Source: Symbiodinium natans (lineage: Eukaryota > Sar > Dinophyceae > Suessiales > Symbiodiniaceae). Taken from it: 64,000 nucleotides of DNA. Each line of letters opens with the position of its first letter. The stretch's first letter is position 1. Where the stretch lies: assembly GCA_905221605.1 (NCBI GenBank), contig CAJNDS010000240.1:65420-129419 (forward strand), written 5' to 3'. The position numbers and the translations under genes are program-made. Shown piece by piece: positions 11,034 to 21,772 of this stretch. The notes beneath the pieces are model-generated. The model was given only the letters and a program-made list of their open reading frames with translations. It did no database searches and was not told where the DNA came from.

Positions 11034-14000
11034 ATGTCGCTCTCTGGAGATCTAGAAGAGCTTCTGGCTCCACTGGTCCGTGATCATCCGGAGGACACGG
11101 GACCGCAGCTGCTGTGGAGACTCCAGCGACTCGGTTTGCCACTGGACGCACTCCACGACGCTGCGCGGGTGCGCGCGCTCGCGCGCAAGCTGAAAGGCCC
11201 TTTGCCTCCGGCTGCAGCCGGCCTCAACGGCGCCTGGGATCACATGAAGAAGATGCAAGAAGCGGTTGCTGACAAGCCCGACTTAGTGTCCATGCTTATG
11301 TCTATGGGTGGTGGGCCCAAGGGCCCCACAGGAAGCATGCGCGCACGCCAGCAGAATTCCACAGGATCTGTCGCGGCCGACTGGCCCGAGTTTTTCCTAG
11401 ACGAAGATGCGGACATTCATGGAAGTAACCTGGAGTGGTTTGAGCAGGAAAAGGGCATAAAGCCTCATCCAAGCGAAGGCAAAGGGCAAACAAAGAAGGC
11501 GAAGCGAGCTGCAAAGCAAGCCAAGCAAGCGGCCCTTGGTGTCCGCCAGGAGCCCCAGCCAATTGCCGGGCTCAGGCCCGCACACAACGATGAGCTTTAC
11601 ATTTGGCTCATCGATGCCTACCGCATGCGCTGCCATGATGACTTACAATGGCGGGGAGGAATCCGCCGCGGCATCTACGAGCACATGATCCGCGTGGAGC
11701 GTCGTCTCCGGCCGCTGAACGAGACTGGTGTGCCTATATTTTCCTTGGGAATTATTTTCTTATTTTGTTAGAATTACAAAGCCCAAGAGGATATTAAAAA
11801 TGCTATTTTGATTAAGGTTCTAAGGGGAGTAGAGGTGCTGGTGAGGGAGACTTTCTCTGACCTCCAGCGCATCACCGTGGATGGCCTGGATTTCATCGTC
11901 GAGCGCGAGTCAGATGGTCCCCCAAAGGCCTTTCCAACACCGCTGTCGGTCGCCCAAGACTTCTTCCTCTTCTGCAAATTGGTGGAACAGCGTGAGAAGT
12001 ATCCGCCTGAGTTTGATTTCGCAAGGTTGCTCTCGCTGGCACGCAAATTATTACCGAAGCGGTTTCAGAAGGACCACGCTAAATTCAAGTACGGGGATGA
12101 GAATGCCATGAGTTCTGACAGGCCTTCCCTGCGGCGTTTTGCCGAGTGCATCTATGGCACCACAGTCCAGCAGATGCACGCGGACGACGAGGGCAGAACA
12201 AGATGCACAGGCCACTGGTTTTCGCCGCGGCCGCATGAGTACGATCCCGCGCACCGCTACCCCGCGAGCGTGTGCCAGCTTTGGCAATCCGTGGAGCGTT
12301 TTTTCGAAGCAGGTGTCGGAGCGCATGATGAAGAAAGCGTGCCTTCGTCCCCAAAACGGCTCGCTTTCCTCGACAATGTGGAGCTCTTCTTCGCGGATGT
12401 GGGCGGCGTGCGCCTGTGGCGTCAACTCTTCGAGTCGCTGGATTTGGTCAGGGACAACTTCGGGCTCCCGCACGCATGCTTCGTGGACCAGCACCTGGAA
12501 GACGAAATGAACCCTAAAAAATTGGGGTCAGATACCCTATACATCCCTATACCACCATAAATTATAGGTTCCCATTAAGGTAGATGAGCTTAAATAAGCC
12601 CTTTTAGGGTTCATCTGGTCCCCAAGGCACGTGCCCCCTGGCTCAACGGTGCTTGTGAAGTCGTTGCGCAGCGTGCAGCCCACGGGTCCCAAGCTTCGCC
12701 GCCCGGTGGACCTCAACGGCGCCCTGGGCACGCTGGTGACGACGTTGCCGTCGGCTGATGGCACGGAGCCTCGTTTCCAAGTCGTGATCAACGATGGCAC
12801 GCAAGTGGCGCTGAAGGCGCAGAAGCTGTCTCTCAGCATTGAGAAGAAGGGCGAGATGAGCGCCTACGCGCGGTTTCAGCTGAACATGGCGGGTTGTGGT
12901 GAGCTGGCTGCAGACATTGGTGGCTACTCATCACTGTCCGACTCAGACGATCAAGGCAGTCAGAGCAGCGAGAGTACGGCACGCTCGACTGCGCGCTCGG
13001 CTGCTTTCCGACGCCAGCGAGGGCTCGAAAACATCGGGGAGGCACGGCGACTGGAGGAGGGCGGGCGGCGAGCAGCCGGCTCTCGCCTGTACCTTTCCGC
13101 TGATGCTGAAGATCCCGATGAGGAAGTGCTGGGAAGCCTGGTCACCCTGGGCGGGCTGGTGAACAACCCAGAGCTCAACGGGCGCCGCGGCCGTGTGCTT
13201 TCCAGGAAGAGCTCTGACGAGGCGGGGGAAGAAGCGCGCTTCGTTGTGGAGCTCCAGTCCGAAGGGAAAGCCAAGGAGCTGAAGGTGGTGAAGCGCCGCT
13301 GCCTGCACTTCGTGGATGCAAGGGAGGCCTGGGAGCGAGACAGCGCCGCGCACCTCGGCAAAGGCAGCGGCAAAGGGGTGAAGAGAGTGCCGCCAAGGGA
13401 GAAGGCTTCGCCTGAGGCTGGACAGCTGATTCGTGATGCCGCGCCACCACCCGGGAAGGAGGAGCCTGCAGCCAGCGAGGGAGGCGCGAAGCCTGAAAAG
13501 TCCCAAAAGCCGAAGGATCCCAAGGCTAAGGAGGGGCCCAAGGCGCCCAAGGCCAAAGCCAAGCCGGAGCCTGCTTTCACAGCAGAAGATTCGTTAAGAC
13601 TGCGCAGCTTCTTGCAGCAAGAGCTTGCCAAGCTTGAAGAGCTTGGTACCGGTAGCAAGCGCGTGTCCGCCAGGCAAGTGGAAGCGGGCCTGCGAGAGAC
13701 GGATCCGGTTTTGCTGGATGGAGCTCAGCAGTATGTCCAGGCAATCTTCAAGACCCGGAGCAAGAAGCAGGCCAAGCAAGACCGCAAAGTGGGATTGACA
13801 AGCCGCACTCATTGGCTGGGGCGTTTCATGCTGATGGAGCAGATGGAGCCATGCGAAGCCGCCAATCACAGGCTCCGCTTCGACTTCAGATCCAACGCCT
13901 TCTGCCGTGGTGGCGCAGATGAGGACGGGAGCGAGGCCGACAGCGACGGCGACAGCGAGGCCAACGAGGATGCCGAGCAGGCCGAGAAGTCTGCGGAGCT

Positions 14001-14772
14001 GGCCGACGAGGCCGACGAGGCCGGGGAGGCTGGGGAGGCTGAGGAGGCTGAAGCATCCGCAGCTGCGCCTGAGAGTGCTGAGACGCCTGTCGCTCCCGAG
14101 CCGAACGCTGTGACTGAAGCCATCGAAGCCACTGAGGCCGGAGTATCCGTGTCTAGACAGCCAGAACAGCCAGAACTGTCAACAAGGCAGCTCACAGCCG
14201 AAGCGGCGTCCGAGATCGAGAGTAGGGCGGAGCCTATTGTGAGCATTCCGCACCGTTTCTATGGAAGTGATGCTGGTCGCGTTTTCTTCATTCCCACGTG
14301 GCAGCTTTACTTCACACAAGACTCCATCAAGTCAGGCTTCAAGGACAGCGCTAGCGGGGCCAGCAGTGGCTACAGCTCTGGCGACGGAGCTGCCAGAGCC
14401 CACCGTCCCTTGACGACTTCAGTACGAGAGATGTTCGATGCGATCATTGCACGAAGCATGCGCAAGCGCGAAGTTGAGATGATGGATGTCGTTTACCACG
14501 AGGGCTACTACTACAGCATTTGCAATCGGCGCCTGGCGGTCTACCTGCTGCTTTGGCTTTGCGGCCGTTGTCCGCGTCTGAAGGTGCAACTCGTGGACAA
14601 AGGCGACCGGCATGTGAATTGGGGCCGGCGCTTTACCACCGGGTGCGATGGTGAGTGGATTGTCATCCGGCAGACAGGGGAGGTGATCGGCCGCCGCTTC
14701 GAGGACACCACGTTTAAACACCCGCTGCTGGAGTCGAGCAAAGCAGGGCTGCAAAGTCAGGGAAGAGATTGA
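11034..14772 (+). CDS. Large acidic protein of unknown function, 3 exons, 2 introner introns
   Basis: Model: exons 11034-11727, 11833-12490 and 12627-14772, giving 3498 nt in frame and 1165 residues. The start ATG (MSLSGDLEELLAPL) follows a C-rich context with no longer frame upstream. Residues about 1-75 form short amphipathic helices. About 130-165 is Lys/Ala-rich (KKAKRAAKQAKQAAL). A compact region around DELYIWLIDAYRMRCHDD is followed by the helical exon 2. Exon 3 has two similar beta-rich segments with LNGALGTLV and LVNNPELNGRRGRVL, perhaps repeats of a small barrel fold. A Lys/Pro/Ala linker and a long Asp/Glu/Ala-rich tract follow, and then a conserved-looking C-terminus (VVYHEGYYYSICNRRLAVYLLL). 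I do not recognise a named family. Both introns are transposon-like and their borders restore the frame exactly, so this is very likely an expressed gene. Confidence 0.75.
11728..11832 (+). mobile_element. Introner-type intron, family 2, copy 1 (GT-AG)
   Basis: A 105-nt intron starting GTGTGCC and ending GGAGTAG, in phase 1. It shares with 63334-63447 the start CCTTGGGAAT, the block CCCAAGAGGATATTAAAA, an ATTTT run, then AAGG-TCT-AG and GGGGAGTA near the 3' end. CTTGGG and CCCAAG can pair to form a stem inside the intron. GGTG flanks both sides as a possible target duplication. Confidence 0.8.
12491..12626 (+). mobile_element. Introner-type intron, family 1, copy 1 (GC-AG)
   Basis: A 136-nt intron with inverted ends: GACGAAATGAACCCTAAAA on the left, and on the right the reverse complement of CTTGGGGACCAGATGAACCC. 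GCAC flanks both sides (12491-12494 and 12627-12630). Splicing GCACC...CCCAAG joins codons in phase 2 and gives VDQ-HVPPGS. The duplicated GCAC supplies the GC donor and the element supplies the AAG acceptor. Confidence 0.85.
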
Positions 14773-15901
14773 GAGATTGAGGATGATTGAGGTCAGGGTG
14801 ATCGTGAAGCACTCTTACGGCTCTCCGCCGACATCCTCCCCAAGCTGGGCGCAGGAAGCGATCGTTTTTGTCGGCAGTCCACAAGCGGCCGCCAGGGCAA
14901 AGGAGGGCAACGGAGAAATAGCAAAACTCCGGCGGTCTGCATTTGGTTCCTTTTGGAGGTTTTGATGCCCCGTTGCTTGCAGTTTCGCAAGCCAAGGTGT
15001 GCGTCGCTTTGACCGTTTGGGCCAGAGAACTTCATCACAGCTTCTACTCTTCCTCTCCCCTCCCCACCATCGCGCATGACGGAACAGAGCTGTTCGTTGT
15101 TACAAGAATCACACCGAAACCAGACCCTACTTCTGCCCTGAACCCTAAAGCCTAAACTTTTTCCGAGACTTCTGGACATGGCCGAGATCTGCCGATGGCA
15201 AAGGCAAGGACGAGGCGTGGTGACGGGCTGCGAGCATGCCAGGCCTCTTGGAGCTGGACTCTGCAACTTCTCAGATGGTCAAACTGAATCATGCTTGCAT
15301 TTTGTCCTTTTCTTTCTCAGCGCGCGAGCGAGCGAGAGAGGGACAGAGAGCGAGAGAGGGAGAGAGAGAGCAACAACAAAAAGGAAGCGTCGGCGGACTT
15401 GGCAGAAGCCAACCGCCAGGGGAAGTTGATAGTTTTTGGATGCAGCTTTCGGCGTATGGACGCCGCAACCGCTTTAAAAAGGCCCGTCTGAGCAGGAAAG
15501 GCCGTGAAGTTTCTTTAACCTTAACAAACGTTTAAAAAAAACCTAAGCTCTACATGGTTTTTTAACGTTGAAAATCCCTAAATGCCTCGAGGCTCGAGGC
15601 GAAACCGGAAATACCCGCACTCCAGGCCCCAGAACGCAACGTCCTTTGATGCGCGAGTTGGGCAGCTCCGGCTTCAGCTTTGCTAGGTATCGATTTGGGC
15701 TCATTTTTTAATTATTCCTTTTTGTTTAATGTGGAGCCCTAATTATGAATAATCTTGGGGGCTGTTGAAATCGACGCCTAGTTTGCCTTTGCCAGGATCT
15801 TGGTGAATCCATGGTGACCGGCTGTGCCGGGCCCAGTTTGGGACTTGACTTTGAGTTTTGCTAGCCCTGCTAGCTGACATTTTTCGTTCCTCGCAAGAGA
15901 T

Positions 15902-15904
<3 letters not shown>

Positions 15905-15941
<37 letters not shown>

Positions 15942-15962
15942 GAGAGAGAGAGAGAGAGAGAG
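15905..15962. repeat. (GA)n microsatellite
   Basis: Near-perfect GA dinucleotide repeat. A second, interrupted tract lies at 15325-15372. Ser/Leu-rich frames on the minus strand are artefacts of it. Confidence 0.95.
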
Positions 15963-17330
15963 CCAAAGAGACATATCTCGAAAGGGAAGGTAAGGAGAGA
16001 GAAGCGCATCGACAGGTGATGGTGTCTTCCCTTTCCCCTTCCTTCGTGTTGTTATCCTTGTCATTGCAAGACGAAGGCAAAAAGAGCAGAGAAGAAGGAT
16101 CCACCAAACAGGAAAGCAGAGAGGGAAAGACGCAAGTCACATGACAATAACAGGATAATGAGGGCGTCCTCGGCTCTAGCCATACACACGTTTTGAGAGG
16201 CCAAACATTGGACTTCGTGATAGACCCTATGACCTACACTCTCTAAAACCTACGCCCTACACCCAAAACCCTAGAGGGGCTTGAAACGTGTGACTCTTCA
16301 AGCAGGAAGCCACATAGGCCTAAAGGATTGTTTCTGCATCCTGTACCTCGAGGCTTTCAGAAAGCGCTGCATGTCGCCGCATCCCTCGTCTGCGCCCCAG
16401 GCTCAGAGCAGGTGCAGTACATTGACCTGACTGTCAGACTTCATTTTTGTTCCCTTCCTGAATTTGTTGGCAGCTTCCCCCCGACGCCCTGGTCTCACAC
16501 GTCCTTGTAGGTTCTCTTGAAGTTAGGACCTTAAGTCGCTACTTCCAACATCATCTGCCTTTGTGCTTCCCAAGTGCTTTCAGGGCCCCGCTGTCTGATG
16601 AACGCACAGTGCATGCGACCTGCTTCGTATCTGCAATACTAGCGGCAACACAGGGCTTCCGAGCAAAGAGAGGTGTGCGAGCAATTCTCTGTTCCCTTCA
16701 GAAAGAGAGCAATTAGATACATGTTGTGTGATAAACAAAGCCTGATATGATCGTTTCAGTGGCACTGCCGGCCTTTGCCCTGGGAGGTTTCGGGTTTAGG
16801 GCTTAGGGTTTAGGGCGGGTCCAACGCTTACGCATTGGATTCTGTCGCGGCAGGGTCTGCGCAGCAGTCAGCAACAACCAACAATGGGCGTCCCGGGCGC
16901 CCCATATAGCTTATGTCTCCGCTTGTCACCCTTCATCCACATTCATTCATGTTGGGGGACTTGTAGGGCTCCCGGTGGCTTGCGTCTCAGCTTGGCTTTG
17001 TTTCGCTTCTTGCTGAATGGGCCTTCCGGCTTTCTCCCGTTGTCTCCCTTCATGTTTCCGGGTTTCCTGTGGTGAGTCACAAAGTCCCGCAGATTATTGC
17101 AATGCAGACCTCAACCCTAATTCTTTCTTTGCATCCGGCTCATTGCTACCCTAAACGCCAAACCTCAGAGCACCAAGGGCAAAGAACCACGCCTTCCTGC
17201 AAAGGGTTTTGGGTTTAGGGGCTGAGGGTCTAGGGTATCCTCTTACAAAGATCTTTTACAACCTCACTATGTTTACGGGACTTGTGTGCGGATTCGACTG
17301 GTAAGATTGCGCTGTGGGAGATAGCTGGAA

Positions 17331-17430
17331 ACCAACGCCCTGCTAGAACGTGGCCAGCAGGGCGACATCCTCCTCCTTTGCCGCAGCCTGCGAATGCGGA
17401 AGGCCAGTGGGTTCGGCTGTTGGATCTTGA
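17331..17430 (+). repeat. Dispersed duplicate segment, copy 1 (copy 2 at 19050-19147)
   Basis: About 100 bp with few differences from 19050-19147. Both copies begin ACCAACG and share CTAGAACGTGGCCAGCAGG. In one + frame both read LLERGQQGDI, so they may be relics of a duplicated exon. No family is recognised. Confidence 0.7.
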
Positions 17431-17725
17431 CTTACAGGGGCCCTCTAATCAATTGAGAGTCAGTGGTTTGGGGTTTCGCTGTCACTTTGCAGGTTTCCAG
17501 GAGCCCAGGATTTCTGCAGGCGCTCTCTGCTTTGTTGTGACTAAGAGCCTTCTGTTCTGATATGCGCGCGGCCGCCTGAGATGACCGAATATCTGAGCCG
17601 TGGCAAGGCTCACATGGAGCAATGCCAGAGGTAGATGTGATCGAGAGCATGACAGCCGACGCAACAGTCAGCAGAAGGTAAAGAGGGAGAGAGAGAGTCA
17701 GCAGAAGCCCTGTAACACAGCCGCA

Positions 17726-18166
17726 ATGGCAGCCAGTCCGGCCAAGCGCAAGAGGCTGGAAGATTGCATTGGCATGGACCTCGCTGAGGACCACCCAAAG
17801 ACCACTGTGCGCAAGTTTATGACCCGGTACCTTGGGCGAGATCCTTGCAAAGATGATTACTGGTACACGTCGTTTCAACAGGATGACGGCCGGATTACTG
17901 CAGAGTTTCACGTGCCATCCTTTCATGACATTGTGCACGTGAGCGAGCCGTGCAACACTGAGAAGGAAGCGCATAAATCTGCAGCGCAACACTTTCTGGA
18001 CAACTCCGACGTGCAGTCAGCAGCGAAGAGTTTGCCAGCCACAATGTCGAAAATCAAGTACTGCAATAAGCAGGACCCATCACTAAAGCGACAGCTTCGT
18101 AGCCTGGGCCAGTCGTTGTCGCAGCACTGTCGTGACCAATACAACGAGATGCGGACGCCTAGATGA
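17726..18166 (+). CDS. dsRNA-binding-like small protein, single exon
   Basis: A 146-residue protein. I chose the ATG at 17726 (MAASPAKRKRLEDCIGMDLA), though the frame is open further upstream (an ATG at 17600). Residues about 5-10 (AKRKR) resemble a basic nuclear-localisation patch. Residues about 35-100 resemble a double-stranded RNA-binding motif. A helix begins near TVRKFMTRYL. A beta region (DDYWYTSFQQ, then RITAEFHVPSF and DIVHVSEP) follows. The end is a typical Lys/Ala helix, TEKEAHKSAAQHFLDN, matching the KxxAKxxAAxxAL pattern of that fold. The family binds dsRNA in processing, editing or silencing; the role here is unknown. No intron is needed. Assignment rests on the pattern only, so another alpha-beta RNA-binding fold is possible. 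Confidence 0.5.
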   Translation: MAASPAKRKRLEDCIGMDLAEDHPKTTVRKFMTRYLGRDPCKDDYWYTSFQQDDGRITAEFHVPSFHDIVHVSEPCNTEKEAHKSAAQHFLDNSDVQSAAKSLPATMSKIKYCNKQDPSLKRQLRSLGQSLSQHCRDQYNEMRTPR

Positions 18167-20083
18167 GGAGAGGCGCAAGATGCGGTTCATGCGTCTGAGA
18201 AGAGACATGGGTGATTCCCACAGCCGTTACGGGCTCCAGACCGTGGAAAAAGTCGAGTGCTGATGCAGCATGCTAGGCCTGCAGAGAGCCTGAGCCCATG
18301 TACTCCCCACATGACCCAAATACCACAGCCCCTGGGCCCCCTAGAACCCAAGTTTCCCACAGAAAGCACATTAAAGCCTGGATGGGCGCGATCCTTGACC
18401 CAGCTGAACCCTTAGCCCCTGAGCGGCCAGGTAGCCACGTCGCTCTCGAGGTTCGCTGCAAGTTGCAGGGTTTTGACGCACAAGAGAATGGAACTTACCA
18501 AGGTGCAGGGTTTGGGGTTCATTTAGTTTTTTTAGGGTTTGCTGCTCAGGGTTTACGGCTTCGCGTCTGTTGTTTTAGGGCTACAGGGTTTAGAGTATGT
18601 TGCTGGGTTCTATTTCGGATTACCGGGTTGAAAACGGGTTCAGGATTTAGTGTAAGTATTATGCTGTTGGGTTAGAGGGGGCTTACGAGCATGTGTTTAC
18701 AATCGTGGAGAATGAAACGGCAAATCAAACATGGGCGCTGGGACCTCGAAGGGTCTAGGGCCGTTTCTGCAAAACAAACTGGAGTCTACCAACAGGGAGA
18801 ATCACGAAGTAGAGACACTGGAGAATGGACGAAACTATGGGTTTCTTGGCCCCGCGGTGCAGTACAGAGACGTTTGGCTACCGTCTCCTCTCCTCTCATG
18901 TGAGGCTTCGCCCTTTCTTGGTGGACACGTCTCCTCTAAAGCTGTAGAGGGCATGTGTTAGCATTCAGGTCTGGCATCTAAACGATGGGGATCCATGAAT
19001 TCGAGGGATTGCGTGCTGGGGTTCATGTTGGGCCCCCCTACCTCTTGAAACCAACGTGTTGCTAGAACGTGGCCAGCAGGGCGACATCTTCCTCCTTTGC
19101 CGCAGCCTGCAAATGCGGAAGGCCACTGGGTTCGGCTGTTGGGTCTAACATGAAGCCTTGACAAGGAGGTGAAGTTTCTCATTAGAAGGGAGGGGAATGG
19201 TTCTTGGGAATGCGGATTGGCTGGATCGAGGAAGGGAGATTGAGGACGAACGAAATCGAAGCAACAAATCCAAAAAAGCACAAACCCTCTTTGACCCACG
19301 CCCAAACTCTAAAACCTGAAACAATCGAAACCGCGCACCATAGGCCCTCAAGCCTATCTGGGCGCCTGTGGTCGGAGGCTTGTCCGCAGCAGCACCCTTC
19401 CTCCTGCGCAGGCCCCACGCTCGCCAGAAGGAGGCTTTCATCGAGTAAGTTCTGAACAGCATGATGGGGTTTAGGGTTTGGGGGTTTAGAACTTAGTGGT
19501 TTAGGGTTCAAGGTTTGAGGTTTAGGGGTTGGGAGCCAGGGTGGTTTAGGGCCTAAGGCTTTGGAACTCAGAGCTTAGAACTTTGGGCTTCAGGGCTTTA
19601 GGCTGAGGGCTCAGGTGCAGCGCCGGTCCCCGTGTGATTGCTGCCCTTTAAGCCTAAAAAGAGATTACAGAACCCCTTGTCCCCGATTCCTGCTAAGAAC
19701 CAGTAAGCACGGGCCAGTCCATAGTAGTGCTACAAGCGAACTCTGGGCTACGAACTCCAGACCTTGCAGTTCGAGGGTTTAGGATTTCAGGCTTCGAGGT
19801 GCGGAGTCGGAGCGCGAGGTGGCAAGGAGCCAGGCTCACAATCCCATGAGAAAAGGGCCCTCAATACCGCCAAGGAATGCGCCTTATCTCATCATAAGAG
19901 AGACCCCATACTGAGGTAATGCATCCTGATACACAAGGTGTTGGGCTCTCCAAAACCCCAGCCCTAAAGTGGCGGCAAAACGGCTCAAGCCCTAAACCCT
20001 AAACCCTAAACCGTGAACCCTAAACATGCCCTGGCACAGGTTGCAGATCAGCGAGGTCAGGTGCTCAGATGTGCCCAACGCAG
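18167..20083. other. Intergenic with degenerate telomere-like words
   Basis: No gene is supported. Degenerate TTTAGGG-type sequence occurs at 18515-18680, 19465-19620 and 19985-20030. The second copy of the dispersed 100-bp duplicate lies at 19050-19147. Confidence 0.5.
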
Positions 20084-20202
20084 TTAGGGTTTAGGGTTTA
20101 GGGTTTAGGGTTTAGGGTTTAGGGTTTAGGGTTTAGGGTTTAGGGTTTAGGGTTTAGGGTTTAGGGTTTAGGGTTTAGGGTTTAGGGTTTAGGGTTTAGG
20201 GT
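20084..20202 (+). repeat. Interstitial telomere-type array (TTTAGGG)n, about 17 copies
   Basis: Perfect 7-bp tandem repeat with G-rich strand on +. It begins after CAACGCAG and ends at GTTGAACAG. It is inside the window, not at a chromosome end. Confidence 0.97.
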
Positions 20203-21428
20203 TGAACAGCACCGATGTCACCCAAAGGGGAGCCTGAAGAATCTGGGATTCTGCGCTCAAGGCGTGCCTGTTGCCATTCGGAGCCCTCGAATGTTGGGTG
20301 TTCTTGGTGTTGATTTGGTGCAAAAGTCCAACTGCAAACCAACATGCACCAGGGCCAAATGTGAGACCTTCGGTTACTCGCCTGGAGCTCAAAGCTTGAG
20401 ACGCGCAGTCCTGGAAATCGGTAACTAGATATCTGTGCCAAAGACCTTTCAGACTTGGAGATGTAGGTTTAGCATTTAGCACGGTCACCGGCTCTTGATT
20501 GTTAAAAAGGGACGAGACATCTGCTTCGCATCAAGACTTCGTTGGACTGGACATGGCCAGCACGCGCATGTAAGATGCCTATACAGTTGAGGTTCAAAGT
20601 TTCACGGCGCGGCCTGTGTTCCTGTTCTTGCTTGGGCCGTCTTGTACTTAACTTGCCACCCTGACAGCCCCAAAACCCCAAGCCCGAATATGCTAGGCGA
20701 GTGAGTGGCGCATCGAACATCTGCTAGTCTAGTCTCCATGTAGAATCCGCAGCTGAGGTGGCCTGTACCACAACTTCGATGAGAGTGAAGCCCACGTAGA
20801 CGCTCCAATGGGAGCTTACCTGCTCATGGAAAGCTTCAACCAAAAGTAGCAAGTCGTGGCGTCCTGTCTGCCCTTGCCAATGTGGATGTCCCTGCTCCTA
20901 AACTCGTGGGGCCCCCATGATCGAAGCATGGCTTCTGGAATTCAGGGGCGTGCAGCTGCCCATACACTCTACACTACACCCTAAAGGGCCCTGAAATGTG
21001 CCAGTGCTTTCAACATTTTGGGGCGACGTTGAGGAATAACGGGCTTCGGTACAGGGGCATGCTCGCGGCGCACCCTTCCGGTCCGCGGCGCTCGGCCTAT
21101 GCTTGTTTCTGGTCTGCTGCGTCCGCTTGCGACACGCGCGTGTTCTCGAGATCGTGCCGCCAGTGTCCGACTCTGCCACTGCCGTTGTTTGCAGCAGCTC
21201 TAGCTCCAGGATCCGGGCCTTTCCGGACGAATTGCTTGAGATCCTCCTCTTGCCACGGTCCGCTGATGTCCCGCGTGTCCACAGCGCTCTGACATGCGCT
21301 GACCCTTTCGCGGTGACAGCGCTCTGACATGCGTTGACCATTTCGCGGTGACTTCTGCTCCACTTTATTGGGCCTATGGACCTGCAACTTCGTAGGCCGG
21401 GAACTTTAGATCGGGAATGGGAGATATG
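20203..21428. other. Intergenic flank of the AT-rich island
   Basis: No gene is supported. Near 21285-21350 the phrase CTCTGACATGCG-TGACC-TTTCGCGGTGAC occurs twice in tandem. The composition is GC-rich, in contrast to the following island. Confidence 0.4.
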
Positions 21429-21440
21429 TATATATATATA

Positions 21441-21471
21441 TATGGTCACACCCCCCTCCATGATCCATGTG
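21441..21471 (+). repeat. Left candidate terminal inverted repeat
   Basis: Runs from a (TA)n tract through GGTCA, C-rich, to CATGATCCATGT. It is the inverse of 23834-23867. Confidence 0.5.
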
Positions 21472-21659
21472 TATCCTTTTCTTGCTTGTCCTTCTGAAAA
21501 AACACTGGTATTTACGATACTTTCGTGTCTTGCCATGTCTGAAGCTACAACTTGCTGTTGATTATCTCCACTTTTAAACAACAGAAATCTACAAACAGAA
21601 TCCGTTTCTGGATTCACTCTATAATGGCTTTCAATATACACCTTCTTGAAATTCAACAA
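21447..21659 (-). pseudogene. Virus-like ORF fragment, N-terminal part
   Basis: Minus-strand frame starting MLNFKKVYIESHYRVNPETD with AT-rich codons, unlike host genes. It stays open out through the left inverted repeat into GC-rich flank, so the true C-terminus is lost or unknown. The opening KKVYI-S-YR pattern resembles, as far as I recall, the start of structural proteins carried by polinton-like virus elements in protist genomes. I could not test this. About 71 codons belong to the island. It diverges from the + strand ORF at 21869, an arrangement typical of compact viral genomes. Confidence 0.4.
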
Positions 21660-21772
21660 TATTCATTGGTTAGATGAAAATAGTTTATAAACCATTGTAT
21701 AATGCATAAACATAAAAGAAGAGATGAAGGGTTTCAAATAAAGCACCGAACACAAGAAGCAGACTACATAAT

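Larger units (their letters stand above)
14773..17725. other. Intergenic, purine-rich microsatellites
   Basis: No gene is supported. Contains (GA)n tracts at 15325-15372 and 15905-15962 and short TTTAGGG words at about 16795-16815 and 17205-17235. A 100-bp segment at 17331-17430 is duplicated at 19050-19147. Confidence 0.5.
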
